Source: Litsea cubeba (taxonomy: Eukaryota > Streptophyta > Magnoliopsida > Laurales > Lauraceae). Taken from it: a stretch of 64,000 bases of DNA. The position numbers were made by a program, and so were the translations under genes. Where the stretch lies: NCBI GenBank assembly GCA_012931725.1, contig CM022944.1:17258374-17322373 (forward strand), given 5' to 3'. Below the pieces are notes generated by a model, which saw nothing but the letters and a program-made list of their open reading frames with translations, did no database searches and had not been told where the DNA came from. This document shows, piece after piece, positions 22,317-35,337 of this stretch; position 1 is the stretch's first letter, and each line of letters begins with the position of its first letter.

Positions 22317-24417
22317 TGTTGGAAATAAGTGGGCCTCTATGATAGGTTTAAAAAACTTTTGATCCACTTGATGCAGTGATCAACTATCTAGAAGGCTATC
22401 AAAATCAATCCAAGATGTAAACCCTCAATCTCAGCCATCATGATTAGTAAATACAATCTATCTAGAAGATAGAAATAGCAACTAACAAGCATCCATAATA
22501 ATCTACAACATGTAAGGAAGTGGATTATACATTTGGGGCTTGATTGTGCTCTAATGGAGAAGTTGCGTCTTTCTTTGATAATGAAACACTTTCACTAGGG
22601 ATCTCCAAGACCTCTTGATCTTCCACGCTATGACCCGTATCAGATTCTCTTTTTCTCAAGAAGATGGTGGGATCTTCAAGAGAAAACTACTAGGAACTCA
22701 AAGGAGGAACTAGAAGATGAACTAGAAGAGGGAGAGGAGAAAGACCATGTGCAACTCTTGCACAAAGGTGTGGGACGTCCAACACTTGGACTTCAGAACC
22801 CTTGGGCGTGAATCCCTATGGGATTATGCATGGGCGTGCAACACCTCCTCTTCTCCTTTTATAGCTTTTTTAAGCCTCACTTACTAATTTCTATTAGAAG
22901 TCTTACTTCCATAAGAATTAGTAAGTTTCTCTTATTTACCAATTAAAATAGAAGTCTTACTTCCATTAATTAATTAGTAACTTACCATATCATAATTAGA
23001 AGTCTCACTTCAAATACGATTAGTAACTTTCTAATTCCTTTCAAATTAAAATAGAAGTCTCACTTCTACTAAAATTAGTAACTTACTATTACCACTATTA
23101 GAAGCTCATTTCAAATAGAAAGAGTAACTTTTATTTTATAGTTCAACTAGAATTAGTATCTTAATAATTGGGCTAGCGTGGGGACCACTAGGGATTCCTT
23201 AGAAAGCTGACTCCAACTGGGACACGCGACTCTACATCTCATGTGTAATCCGTGCCCACAGTTAATTGCAAATAACTCCACTATATCAATGCAACTGAAC
23301 TCCAGTCTTAGGAATATTATATAGAAGACCATAAACTTCCACATTACCACAAGTAGGCCCCTCTATCAATATCCATGGATCAATTGGACCTGTCTTCCAA
23401 ACTAGATCCACATCTTATTATCCTTGAGCCCCAATTAATTATAATATTAACTCTTAATCGGAATGGGTGCGCACTTACCAATGATAAATCCATTAATTGG
23501 CACAAGAGGATATTTGAGATAGATTCCATCTTAACCATTGAATGTTCCCACAGATCTACTACCACATACCCAAATCACTGAGGTGTTGACATACAGTTGG
23601 CCGGTGACTCAAAGTAAATGAATAGATAGAAACTTGAGTTCATTAATGTTTCAGGATTGAGAGCCTATTGCTAGGGAATTATGAGAGCAGACCTTTATGA
23701 TCCGGAATCTTCCATTCTGATGATTGAGACAAATCACACTATCTCTTAGTGATCAAAGTGCTGCAACCTTGTCAGTATGAGATGTCCAGTCTCATCACTG
23801 GTTGTGAAGATATTCAAGTATAAGATTTATTTATACATGTCTCCTGTATGTGGATCCCATCCATACACATGTATTATATCTAGTATACTTATGGACTCAG
23901 GTTCATCTCATGAACCATTATATCATTCGTATTGGTTATGTGCAAGTATATAATAAATCACCATTCATCTCATGAAAGGAAAGCATGAATATACCGATAA
24001 ATAAAGAAATTAATCAAGGGGCAGGTTCTCTTAAGCTGCAACTTAGGGTATCCTAAGCTGCAGTGTGTAAACCGCACATGTGTGACCCATTTTTACACTA
24101 CTGCAGCTTAGGATACCCCTAAGCTGCAGCTTAGGAGAACCTGTCCCATTAATCAATTTATTATATCATCTACTGGATTGAGTTCATAAAATTAACAGTT
24201 TGGTTAAGGAATATCTGAGAATTCTTATCTGGGAGATGGATATTTGGGAATTGTGAAAGGCATCCCCCGTTGCAAGCACATATGTTCAAGGGCCTCTGTG
24301 CATTGTGCAAGCTAGATATATGAGAATTTGGCGAGTATATGTGCAGTTTGCGTACCAAATAGAAAATTCCAATAGCTAAGAGAAATGCTGATGACAAGCT
24401 GTTAGAAATTTCCAACA
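22317..24417 (-). mobile_element. Large solo LTR (about 2.1 kb) of an LTR retrotransposon
   Basis: The ends are perfect 10-bp inverted repeats (TGTTGGAAAT ... ATTTCCAACA), as in many plant LTRs. On the minus strand a TATA-like TATAAAAGG near 22862 precedes a GC-richer stretch, consistent with U3 then R-U5 and minus orientation. No primer site, polypurine tract or coding sequence adjoins it, so it is solo. A clean 5-bp target duplication is not evident. A MULE-type MITE is nested at 24018-24147. Confidence 0.55.
24018..24147. mobile_element. Mutator-type foldback MITE with perfect 9-bp target duplication
   Basis: A 130-bp near-perfect hairpin. The left end GGGGCAGGTTCTCTTAAGC and the right end GCTTAGGAGAACCTGTCCC are inverted copies, with internal GGTATCCTAAGCTGCAG also mirrored. 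The flanks ATTAATCAA at 24009-24017 and 24148-24156 are identical, and a 9-bp duplication is diagnostic of Mutator-superfamily insertion. It lies in the U3 of the surrounding LTR, so it inserted later. Confidence 0.85.
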
Positions 24418-26620
24418 GTGCAAACAAACACGTCTATGAAGGGTGAGTTTGGTAAATGCTGGAAAATCCGGCGCTTTCTCTCCTTTCTCTTTCCTCGGAA
24501 TCCCCATGCCCCCACTGATCCTTCTTCCCTCGGACTTCACTACATCATTCTACCTGACAAGTGCCTTTTCTTTTCACATCCGAGCTCCTCTCTAGATTTT
24601 AACTTTAACAGTAATCTTAAGTTTTGCCTTTGTAGCTTTAATGAAGGTCTCATTACCTAAGTTAAAATTGCCTCTTCTAAGCCAACAATTTCTCAAATCC
24701 TGACAATGATGACTTGTTGTGAATGGCTTTCGATGAGGATCTTCTTTTGAAAGTATGCCTATGCCCAACCCCTTCAAGCTTCCCTTCTAATCCAATCCTC
24801 AAACTTTTGCCCATGTTTTGACTCTAAAGCTGGACATCATCTCAAACAATAATAGGATTTGAAGCTGTTTTGGAGCACTCCCAAGTCCCAACATGAATGA
24901 ATGCCCCAGAAATTCCAGATATTGTAAATAGTTTAAGCATTTCCAATCTGTGCATGTTTAATTGTTTTATTTTTTTTTTCAAGTTGTGTGATTTTCAGAT
25001 ACCATCTTCAGAAAATAAAAAAAAATCTTGCACTATTAAGCCCCAGAAAAATTGCAGAGAGAAGCACTTGCTACAATTGCAGGACCCACAGGATGAGTGG
25101 TATCCCATTTTTTTTCCCCAATTTGGAATAAAGCAAGTATGAAATCTATTTTTGGATCCAGAAAAAATCCAGCTAACCAAATCCTCGTATGTTCTAGCCC
25201 AAGAATCCGGATCTAGGACGATTAGATTCAAGAGCCAAAATAGATTGAGTTATGTTCATATTTGATGGTCCACGTAGCTTTAATCATATATATATATTTT
25301 TTTGCTTTACTAGTCGTAATATACCATTTAATAGCCTCATTTGTATTAAAAAAATAATTAGGGGCCGGTTTCTTTTTCTAATTATACTAATCCACTCCAC
25401 CTGATCCATTTTTTCACAATTGATGCTGGATACATACCCAAACTAGATTATGACGGCTCCGGATCTGGTTCAACATGGTTCAGCCCCGGGTTCGACCCGT
25501 TTGCATCCCTACTGGGTGATGATGACACTGATTATTAGGTCATGGGCTCACAGCCATGCGATGCAATTCGTCAGTTTTCAAGTGGACCACGGATGGGCAT
25601 CGATTAGCCAAGCCAGCTCACAAACCAATTTATCTCACATGTGTGAGTTGTATCCTCTTGTATGTACGCGTTCATAACACCTTGCAATGTGTGAGGCTCT
25701 CGGGACCCATCCCTTAGCTCTGGGATACAAAACACACACCAAAAAAAAGAGGAAGTCTATACTGACACAAACATATGTAATCAAGCCAGAGTCGAGCCTA
25801 GCTCAAGCAGGGCTTAGGGCTTAGGCTGAATCATGTGTCTATCTAGTAAGTGGGTGAGCTCCACCCAGCTCCTTTACACCCTTAGCTGGGCATGCTAAAA
25901 GTGCATGAGAACCATTTCGGGGACATCATTGAATGGACATGATGGTGTGCCCTTTTGGGCAGGGTCTGAACATGGTGGAGTCAAAAGGACAAAATGGTGG
26001 AGCCTATCTAATGCACGCGGTGCCTGCCAGAGTCCAGATGGAAGCCCATGACTTAAAGGGCAAAAACTTCCGAAATTTTCTCTGAAAAGAACCGGGGCTT
26101 AACTTCTAATCCATGCAGTAAGCATCTACAATGAATCCATCACCTCACACTTTTTTATGTTAATGGTTTAATCTCAATTTGACAACGACTCAAGCCATTA
26201 TTCGCTTTGGCATAATGCATTCTAAAGTAATAAAGTTTGAAGGAAAAAAAAAATCAAGGGTTTGACTTTGAATGACCTGATTGACATTTTTCAAAAGGGG
26301 TCACTCACCGTACCTGCATCTCACCCAGCTGTTTAAGGATCGTTCTTGTTTGTGTCACTCTTTCCACATATGTTTGGGTTCTCCTATTCGCTTGCTTGGG
26401 CTCTCTTTTCCATGATGTGCGCTCCTGTTGTCCACAGGTGTGAACTCTCCTCAGTTCTCGCCCCCTAGGTTGTATAAGTTATTGGCAAGCATGAATAACT
26501 TATTTACCTTTTCTCTATAATTACAAAATTTGTGATTTAGATGTTACCAAAGTTTTACGTGGCTATTAACTTGAAACAACCCTCTTCATTTTATCCCGGC
26601 TTGGGAGGACAATAAATTGA
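24418..26620. other. Intergenic DNA without a recognisable gene
   Basis: No exon, RNA gene or element with both ends found. Start-like MITE termini (GGGGCCGGTTTCTTTTTC near 25363) occur without a visible partner. Confidence 0.5.
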
Positions 26621-26639
26621 TAGAGTTTGTCACAACATT

Positions 26640-27609
26640 AGCCCAAAATAGGCTAAAGTAGCGAAACAAAATTTATGTGGCTACCAACATGGCTAGAGTT
26701 ATTGGGATGTCAGCTCATGCAACAACCAACACTAAAACATTGGCAAGGTGTTAAGTGGATTCTTCGGTACCTAAAAGGAACTATTCATTATGGCCTTAGA
26801 ATCTCATCTCGGCCTTCACCTAACTTATATGCGGATTGGGCTGGATGTCCTAAGACTAGGAGGTCTGTGTTTACCTTGGACCAAACTATATATCATCGAC
26901 AATGAAAGGACAAACATCAGTTGCCAAATCTAATGCCGAAGCAAGATACCTGGCACTTGCATCAGCACCCGCTGAATTGATATGGGTTTCATTTGTTTTA
27001 GAAAGATATTGGAGTCTCACTCTGAACCTCCGGTTTTCTTTTGCGACAATCGTAGTGCCATATTTTTGTTGGGCCTAGTGGGTCCAGACCAAGTAGGTTC
27101 ATGTTCATGGGTATTTTGGTAATTCTATTGGGACTTTCTTATTGATTAAGATAGGGTTTCTTGGGGGATAAGAAAGAGAGCATTATATATTCATGTAATG
27201 TGTAACCCATGAGAGATACTGTACTGCATATTATACAAAGTGAACCTAACGAAAGTCGAGTTTTTTTCCTGTGGACGTAGGCAAGATTGCCGAACTACAT
27301 AATTCTCTTGTGTGATTGTTTGTTCTTGTGTAGTTGACTGATTGCTCGATCGCATTAATTCACGTTTCCGCATACACGCGCACAATAATTTTTTACAACA
27401 AATCCAATCCTCCACGCACGAACAAAATACATAGATTGACTACCACTTTATAAGGAAAAAGGTTAGCTCTTGGCTCTCCCGTCGCTCAGTTTGTGACTTT
27501 CATAAATCAACTTGCTGACATTCTTACAAAGCCTATCTTCAAAAAAATCTTCCATGTGTTTCGACACAAAATAAGAGTACATGAACTCCCGTCCTCGAGC
27601 TTGAGGGGA
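26640..27609 (+). mobile_element. Decayed Ty1-copia polyprotein 3' end (RT/RNase H)
   Basis: Translated pieces match the last part of copia polyproteins: HWQGVKWILRYLKGTIHYGL (near 26740), YADWAGCPKTRR (near 26830), FFCDNRSAIFL (near 27035), then after an insertion NPILHARTKY (near 27401) and SVCDFHKS / ELPSSSLRG-like ends near 27480-27605. The frame is broken by stops and small indels. The 5' part of the element is missing. It ends at a polypurine tract (GAGCTTGAGGGGA, 27597-27609). Confidence 0.7.
27067..27400 (+). mobile_element. Solo LTR nested in the copia RNase H region
   Basis: A 334-bp block from TGTTGGGCC to TACAACA interrupts the copia reading frame exactly between the DNRSAIFL and NPILHART motifs. 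A TATA-like AGCATTATATATTC lies at about 27179-27192. The TG...CA ends and the clean interruption support an LTR insertion, but no matching 5-bp duplication is visible. Confidence 0.5.
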
Positions 27610-27916
27610 TGATAAGGAAGACCACAAGTCCATTGACAAGTGGGCCGCATACACTGTTCATCAAGAGGGCCACACACACATGCTATCAGCAAGTGGACCC
27701 ACCACATCAAACACGTCAAGCTTCCAAATACATCGCACACGACCTACAAGAAATCAAAGATATTTTCTGATATCTTGTGTGCCGATGGTACTCATCAAAA
27801 TTGGCAAAGGCTTCAAGGCTTTGACCAGCGACGGTAGGAAAGAGCCGACCTGGGTTGAAATGATTTGATTGATTAGATTATCTTTCTTATCTAAGTCTCA
27901 GGAAGGATCTCGTGTA
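27610..27916 (+). mobile_element. 3' LTR (partial) of the copia remnant
   Basis: Starts with TG directly after the polypurine tract, as a 3' LTR should (TGATAAGGAAGACC). It runs into a MITE-like terminus near 27917, and its own right end is not identified. Confidence 0.45.
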
Positions 27917-28225
27917 GCCTGTTTGGCAACTCTACTACTAGAGTCAAGTAAAGTTGATTTTGAAAAAAGAATAAAATATAAGTGTATTATGATGGTATTT
28001 TATTTTTAGTTATTTGTTATGGAATTTTTTTGACTCTTTGTATAGTAAAGTGGAGTTTTTTGTATTTTAGTAAATAAAGGTGGTTGCTTTTTTACTTTTT
28101 TTTTTTTTTTAAAGATAGAGAGAGTTTTGAATTAAAATACTTTTGATGTAACATTTTATCTGAAAAATGAAGGCTTTACTTGACTTTTACTGTGCCAGTA
28201 AAGTGTTAAACTCACCAAGGAAACA
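27917..28225. mobile_element. Possible MITE with imperfect inverted ends
   Basis: The left part CCTGTTTGGCAACTC, followed by AGTCAAGTAAAGTTGATTTT, has imperfect inverted counterparts on the right (AAGGCTTTACTTGACTTTTA, CTCACCAAGG). GCCTGTTTGG starts are common in plant hAT and Harbinger MITEs. No duplication resolved. Confidence 0.4.
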
Positions 28226-31200
28226 ATTGACTAACATGTAAGGAAACTTTATTGGTGTCAACTTTATTCCAACTAATTGGGTCCCATGCTGTCATGTCAT
28301 CAGTATGGTACTAAACAATAGTTGACTAACTGATTTAACTTGTATATGACCCATATTTGGTTAGATGAGTGAGACCCTAAACCTTCTAAATTGGAATTAA
28401 TTCAAAAGGCACTCCTCCCACATTGAATTGATGAAAATATTTTAGAGCTGTTTGTGTGACAATGGGGAGTGAAAAAATTGTGATTCTGCTGTTGTAAGAT
28501 ATCGCATATTGCAATCTCTTATAACCCTGGAATATCGGATGAATAGTTCCAAATGTCAGATCCTTGGACAACGATGTGATCAAAATTCATTATGTAGTAT
28601 ACTGCTCTATTTAGATTCAAATTTGATATGGTACATGCATGCACACTATAACGCATAGAAGTAATATTAAAAGTTTTTTCAACTGATATCAATACCAAAA
28701 CTATGGGTACCATATTGATGAAGACATGTCATTATATCATTTCATTTCCATATGGGTTGCAATGTAATGTCAATGATCGTTAAAGCATGGGCCTGTGGAT
28801 GATATGGGATCTAGCTTTAGCTAAAAAAGTAACACTTAGTTGCAATACACCAACTCAGTCATCTCATAATAGGAAGGAGAGGAGTTTGATTCATGATTTC
28901 ATGTGGTAAACTTTGGAACATCTGTCTATAAAAAATAACATTAGTACTAGGTTCAAATTATGATTTGGAGGCATTTAGGATCCAGAGTCGGAGGATGTAT
29001 AATATTCTTGTGAGGGGGGTCAATACAGTGACACCCTTTATTGCTTTCCCCTTCTGATCTCTTTGAACTTCCAATAAGGGGACGTTTTTTTTAAAAAAAT
29101 TTTGAAACTTCATTTTCCTCTTTTCGTGAACAAAGAGCCTATGTATTTGGCACTGGCTCATGAACAAAGAGATTGAGTCACCATGAGAGTTTACAAGATA
29201 TTTTGCATTGCACTGGTTGGCAACCATGACCTAATTGTCTTAATATCTTATTCAAAAACTCTAAAGTGGGATAAAGCAAACAAGCCCAGTCGGCCCACGA
29301 CAGAGATTGTTCCATCCTTCTGTCCTGCAACCAACCCAAGAAAGCTCTGCTCGTGGACCCATCTTCTACGCACTAATGTACCCATTCATAGTTCATGCCA
29401 CTTAATCACAAGCTTAAGAAATCACTGAGCTTAAACATGGGGTATCAATAATTCCTGTCCTGAACTAACCTGCCAACTCAGTCGAAACCCAGCCCAATAA
29501 AATCTTTTTAATTTTAGGTTGGCATGTCTGACCCAATTAACAAATTGGGTTTGTTTCTCATATACTACCGGTATAATAATCCGTGCTAAGTACGGGCATG
29601 ACCCATGCGGCTAGGGTCCCTTCTCCACTTAACTACTTTTGACATTGTTTTGACAAATAATTATATATAGGTATTGTGTGGTGTAGTGATTAGGCTAGTT
29701 ATACAACGAGGCAAGAGGGTTATGATCATGAGATTAAATCTCCCTAACCTATTTACATTTTTCTTTTTCTTTTTTTACCATCGTTGCTCAGTAAAAAAAA
29801 GTAGAGATTGAAAGTAATATGGTCAAAATTGAAATCAAAACCTTCAACTTTAAAATATTATAATTTGATTCTGATCGAAACCCCCACCCAACCCCCTTCA
29901 AAATTGTGAACCTAACTTGAACTTGACTTGTTAATTAATCATTGACCCTTTTTTAAATCCTGGGTTGGGTTTGTTTTGACATTTTTCTACCCAATTACGA
30001 AATGGGTCGATGAGGTTGGGCGGGCCTATAAGTATTACATTGTGGAGTGTCTTCATGAAAATGGTCAAATAACAAGCTGGGATGCAAACTGGATGGATCT
30101 GGGTTATGATGGCAGATTCAAACTTGGATATGGATTTTTTTTCATCCAGGTCTGAGTTTCAGCCTAATCTATGCCCTATGCCCTGTAGGTTTTTTTTCTT
30201 TTCTTTCTGTTTTATTTTTTATATTGGGATTGAAACTCATGCACTTTACTTATACTGTTACACTTATACTGTTACGCATGTTAAGTAGTTGTTTGGAATT
30301 CAGGTGGTGTTTCGTCCGAGGAAGGGTGTTCAATAGCTGTTTGTGCCATTAACTATGAGAACACATCCATCTCCCTGACCAACTCAGCTATAACAGTCAA
30401 TGGCAGACTTAGAGTTTTCGCTAAAGTGGGACGGATCCAAAAATTTTATATGAGATTTTAAAATATATTAGAAATTTTCATATGCATTTTGAAAGTGGGC
30501 CAAGGTCCGACTGCCTCTGAAAGCTTGTACGTTGGTCCGCTAGTGATAACAGTGGGACAACTATGCCGGCTGTATTATAACAAGCCAAAGACAAGGTTAC
30601 AAAGCCTTACGGGCTCTTCTTTGCTTGGAAATGCGACAACATCGGAGTGTTACGCGTGTAACATTCCATCAAATGAATCCCCACGGACAAGGAACGTCAA
30701 TGTCAGGCAATGATGGCTCATGACCCACCCATCATGGAGATGGGGTACCACCATTTTGTCCACCTGATGATGACCGTCCATGTAATGATAGTTGGGTCAT
30801 TGTCAAAATTTCAAAGCCTTCTACCTGGGGTAAAGTGGTGTAGAGAAGAAGTACATGATTCATGATTGTATGAATTCGTGACAGATAACTACTACTACCT
30901 ATATTAATACAACTACGTACATAATCCGCGGATAATGTGGATTCAATCGAATAAGCCCAGTTTAGATAGGGAGGGCATTAACACAAGGTGCCAAATGCAC
31001 CCAAATTAATTTAAAAAAGATTTAAGACTTGGGGCTGAGTATAAAGGAAATTCCAATTGGTTTGATATTTCATTTTTTCACTTTAAAGGTTTGATCCGTG
31101 GGTTATCTCCATATATATATATATATATGTGTGTGTGGGTTGGAGGAGGGGGGGATATCTTCTCATGGCCATGGTTGGGGTCTATCATGCGTTCGAGCCA

Positions 31201-34030
31201 CCTTCGCAGGTATCGAAAAAGTAAAATTTAAAACACTTCGAACATGCATGTATGTTTGTACATAATACATAGTTGAATACATAGAAATTTATTTTCAAAT
31301 GATCTCCATCAAAAGATTATTAAAGAGTTGAGAGGTTAAGGATATAAAATGATGGTGCAAATGGGATATTGACTTTCTTAGTATTTGAATTAGTAGGGTG
31401 ATAGCTGGGTAATCATTTTTCATCTTTCCTTATTCAACTTCCATTGAAGAGGAGGCTACTTGATTTTTTTTTAATATATTTTGCTTTCATTTTTCATAGC
31501 TGGATAATCATTTTTCATCTTTCTTTATTCAACTTCCATTGAAGATGAGGCTACTTGATTTTTTTTTTTATATATTTTGCTTTCATTTTTCGTGTTTAAG
31601 TACTCATAAAAATACAAGGTCTTAGAATTCATAAAAATCCAATCACATAAGCCAAATTAGACAATCAACGAATACTTCAAAATATCTTCTTTTTTTTAAC
31701 TTTTCTGATAGTATGTCAGATTTCTTCAACAGTTGACTAGGATCAAGGTGTTTATCAAATTAATAGTTTTATTTGCAAAAATTAAGAGTATGGTTATTAT
31801 ATAATTGCAAAAAATGTAGGTAGTTGCATTTAAAAATTCCTGTAATAGAATTGATAGATGCATACACATACATACATGATGTGCAAGTATTAAATGGACA
31901 TGGACGTATGAAGCCTGGCACTTTCATTGGTTAAGGCAGTTGGGTCATTTGATAATAAGATGGGAAAGTTATCCAACTGACCATTCAAAGAGAATTTTAA
32001 TAGCCAAAGGACCATTTTGAATCAATGTGCTTTGGATGAGTGTGAAGATTGTGGTTTACATTGTTAATTATGGGAGAGGGGATCATTTTGAATGGTATGA
32101 AAGTATGAAAACCTGGATTATGGTTTTGGTGAAAGTGGGTCCCACACCATTAAGCAGATAATGCTCAAGAGTCCCAACCAAAGGCTTGTGCATGGCACCT
32201 AAGGGTGCAAGTTAGCAAGATTTGGTTGCTGTCTAGTAACCACTACCTCCCCCATTAGCTAAATTTAGTCTCGTTTTGAATTGGTTTAGTAATGACCCTA
32301 CATTATAGCTTTAAGGCTAACCACCCCACATGGTTGGTTGCACATGAAATTGGAGACCTAAGTGGGGGCCACCAGATCATGTATTTGCCCCATTAAAGGA
32401 CCTTTAGTGCTTAATAATTACAGTTCTGACTTTAGCAGCATGAGAATATAGAATCACTCCAGCCAAATATATCCAGAAACACCTACATCTTAAATGACTC
32501 GACTGCCTTCAATTAAATAACCCACATGTGGATTAGTGGACAGCTAATATGACAATGTCATAAAAGTGCAATTTAACCTTCATCTCACACAACCAACCTA
32601 TCTTTAGTTTACAGTTGAGCAATAAAAACGAGAGTATCAGATAGCATATATGCAGATTGTAACATAGAACTCGTTCCTTTTAGGATTTTATCATTGGATT
32701 ATTGGCATGTACACTTCTGTTCCAACCCAAATCCATGGCCCCACTTTTTGGTATTAGATTTCACGTCCTATCCAGCGATATTCACATTTGGATTGAATCA
32801 TTCCATGGGGCATGACACAATCGATTAAAAATTAACCACGCCACCATCCAATGGCCACTTATCACCCCTACAGGGATGATACTAATGCTAATTTTGAGTC
32901 CCGGGGGCAATATTGAAATCCAATGGCTCCAATCTTCACTTGCAGGCTCTTGTGGATCTCACATAATCGAAGTCTACATAATTAAGTTTTAATTGGAATA
33001 ACAATAATACTTTTAGTGTCTCAACTGAAGTACTTATTTAAGGGCCCGTTTGTATGTATAAAATACATACAAATATTATACCATAAGTGGTTCAAATGAA
33101 GACCAAATTTAAATATAAAAATGACCTCAAATAACTTTTTCTTTAATGGAATTGTACACAGCTATCACCCTAGTAATTCAAATTTTAAGAAACTCATGGT
33201 CAAATCCAATGGGAGACTCGAGATATCCATTTGGGTGGTACGGTATATAGTCCAGTGAAGAAGTTAAATAATAAAATTGGATGTTTCATCTAAGGGGTTT
33301 CTTGAATCATGTGGGTGTGACCGCACCCGCGTGGTAACACTTGAGTCCCCCTGTAGTCCCATCCACACCATTACCATTTATCCTTCTCCGGAGCTCATTT
33401 CATTCCCAGCGAGCTCATTTCATTCCCAGCACTTGAATAATAATCCTTTGATGGAGTCATTTGAACATGAGTTCCTATCTAATTTAATGCAAACAAGCAT
33501 GCCCTCTTCATATCTTATATTTATACTTTTAAGATTAGAAATATATGAAAGTTGGAACGAGAAAGAGACTTGCATGTTCATACAAGACCGTAAATCTGTA
33601 CTCATACACATTAAAATACATGAAAATGAGAAGTTGGGAATGCAAGAGCATTCCACTAATCTATGAGCACAATATCTTATTAATATACAAAGAGATTTAA
33701 TAATCCTTGATGTGAACTACTCATTCCAAATTCCAAATCCCTGTTCTGCCAAACAAACCCAGGCATTCTTCCAACCAGATGCAAACACCAATCAAATACA
33801 AACACTAAAGAGAACACTACACTTGGTACTGTCATCATCTCCAAACCATCACAAAACCAAAAACTAAAAGCAGGCAAGAGTTATTCATATTCATCTCTCC
33901 ACCATCACCACATCTCCTGAACTGTATCAAGTTTGCAGAATCAGCTTCATATAACTCCAATAAAAACAAGAAAAATGAAAGAGAGAAAAAAGGAAAGATT
34001 GTACTTGTATATATTTATCTCCTTTCTATT
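28226..34030. other. Intergenic DNA with scattered small repeats
   Basis: No gene recognised. It includes an (AT)n-(GT)n tract near 31112-31137, a possible SINE near 29665-29765 (A-box-like TAGTGATTAGG then a degenerate B box), and a 20-bp tandem copy of GAGCTCATTTCATTCCCAGC at 33390-33431. Confidence 0.5.
31401..31593. repeat. Tandem duplication of a 95-bp unit
   Basis: Two adjacent copies (31401-31495 and 31496-31593) differ by a few bases, each starting ATAGCTGG and containing TTCAACTTCCATTGAAGA. Noncoding. Confidence 0.9.
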
Positions 34031-34036
34031 CTTTCA

Positions 34037-34678
34037 TTAAAATCTCGAACCTGGTGTGTAAATGACAAGATCAGGCCACCCATTTCCGCTGCCCCAACAA
34101 CTCGAGTCGCCCTGCAAGCCCAAGAAATTTTCTGGGTTGTTGGAGTTGGTGCTCTGCAACTCCAATGGCGGGTTTACCATTGAATTTGGATTGGAATTCG
34201 AACTGGGGTTCCCTTGGTATTCACTGAATTGCAATCTTTGGGGATTGGAGCCGCTGGAATTCATGCTTTCAGGCGGATTGATGAAGTGCCCATTTGAAGT
34301 CAGGAGAGAACTGAAGCTCCCAGTGATGTCGAGCATCTGACGGTCCTGATCAAGGGTGGATGATGGAGGGTAGATCAGAGTCGGTGGTTCTGGAGTCGGC
34401 AGAGGCTGGAGAGAGGAAGAAGATGAAGATGAAGATGGGCGTTTTGGGTTGGAACGTTTGGAGTTCTTGCGGCTGCCTCCGCCCACAGGAATGTTGCGAA
34501 GGGCACCTCCTTTGGTCCAGTATCGCTTGCAGTTCTTGCAGAAATGACGAGGTTGGGAGAGATTGTAGTTGTTGTAGTAGCAGAATTTGGTGTTTGTGGA
34601 GTCACAGCGAGGGCATTTGAGGTGCTCTTGCTCTGGGAGTTGGGGTTTGATGGATTGGAATGCTGTTGGATCTTGCAT
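34037..34678 (-). CDS. DOF: Dof zinc-finger transcription factor (DOF1.7/DOF3.1-like)
   Basis: A plant-specific DNA-binding regulator acting in the nucleus; Dof proteins bind AAAG cores in promoters. It is a complete single-exon frame of 213 residues. The Dof finger spans about residues 20-71, with CX2CX21CX2C zinc ligands Cys22, Cys25, Cys47 and Cys50 and the invariant strings YYNNYNLSQPRHFCKNCKRY and WTKGGALRNIPVGGG. A basic stretch (about 70-80) and a Ser run (about 82-89) follow, then a low-complexity Asn/Ser/Pro C-terminal region. The protein ends in WPDLVIYTPGSRF. The N-terminus (MQDPT, then LPEQEHLKCPRC) resembles the small DOF1.7/DOF3.1 group, but the orthologue is inference. The start codon is well placed before the domain. 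The upstream region carries a local tandem duplication, and a Harbinger-like element lies about 660 bp upstream. Confidence 0.95.
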   Translation of the reverse strand: MQDPTAFQSIKPQLPEQEHLKCPRCDSTNTKFCYYNNYNLSQPRHFCKNCKRYWTKGGALRNIPVGGGSRKNSKRSNPKRPSSSSSSSSLQPLPTPEPPTLIYPPSSTLDQDRQMLDITGSFSSLLTSNGHFINPPESMNSSGSNPQRLQFSEYQGNPSSNSNPNSMVNPPLELQSTNSNNPENFLGLQGDSSCWGSGNGWPDLVIYTPGSRF

Positions 34679-34859
34679 TTTTGGGAAGAGATAGGAGCTG
34701 GGTTTCTGTTTTTTCGCCTTATCTAAGAATTGACTGCAAAGGAGAAAAGCTACCTGGAATTAGGGTGGCTTTTGAGTGGTATTTTCTTCTGAATGAAATG
34801 GATGGAGAAATCAGGAAAGGTTGGATTTTGGATTTTGTTCTCCCTTTTCTGGTTTCGCA

Positions 34860-35110
34860 GAGAACAGATAGAAAAAAGAGAGTAGCTTTGGATCAACATC
34901 TAAAGCAAAAGGGGAGAGGCTTTTGGAGAGTTGAAATGTGGTTTTTATGTATGGGATGAAAAGGCCTGAGTGGAAAAAACCAAAAAAGTGAAGGCCTTCT
35001 GTGCCTTTTGTTGGCTCTTCAGAGAACGGATTAACAAAAAAGAGACGGGTTTTTTAACAAAAAGGGTGAGAGTTGAAATGGGATTTTATGCATGGGATGA
35101 AAAGTACTAT
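34860..35110. repeat. Imperfect tandem duplication in the Dof leader/promoter
   Basis: Two imperfect copies about 150-170 bp apart share CAGAGAACRGAT, then GAGAGTTGAAATG, then TATGSATGGGATGAAAAG in the same order (about 34858-34965 and 35020-35105). It lies just upstream of the Dof gene, so regulatory sites there may be doubled. Confidence 0.6.
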
Positions 35111-35337
35111 AATAAATGAGAGGAAAACTGGAGGTTTCTGAGCCTTTTTAGAGACTTCTGTCTAAATGCTGATGTTGTTAATGTTGGAACTAATTATAAT
35201 TAAGCAGATGACAGTGATAATAAGGAGAAGGCAACCCGCGCATATCAACCAGGCAATGTTAATTTGTTTGCGAGCATTCTAGGATTTCTTGTCCCACAAA
35301 GTAGAATTTTGAAATGCTAGGGTCCTGGAATCTAGAA

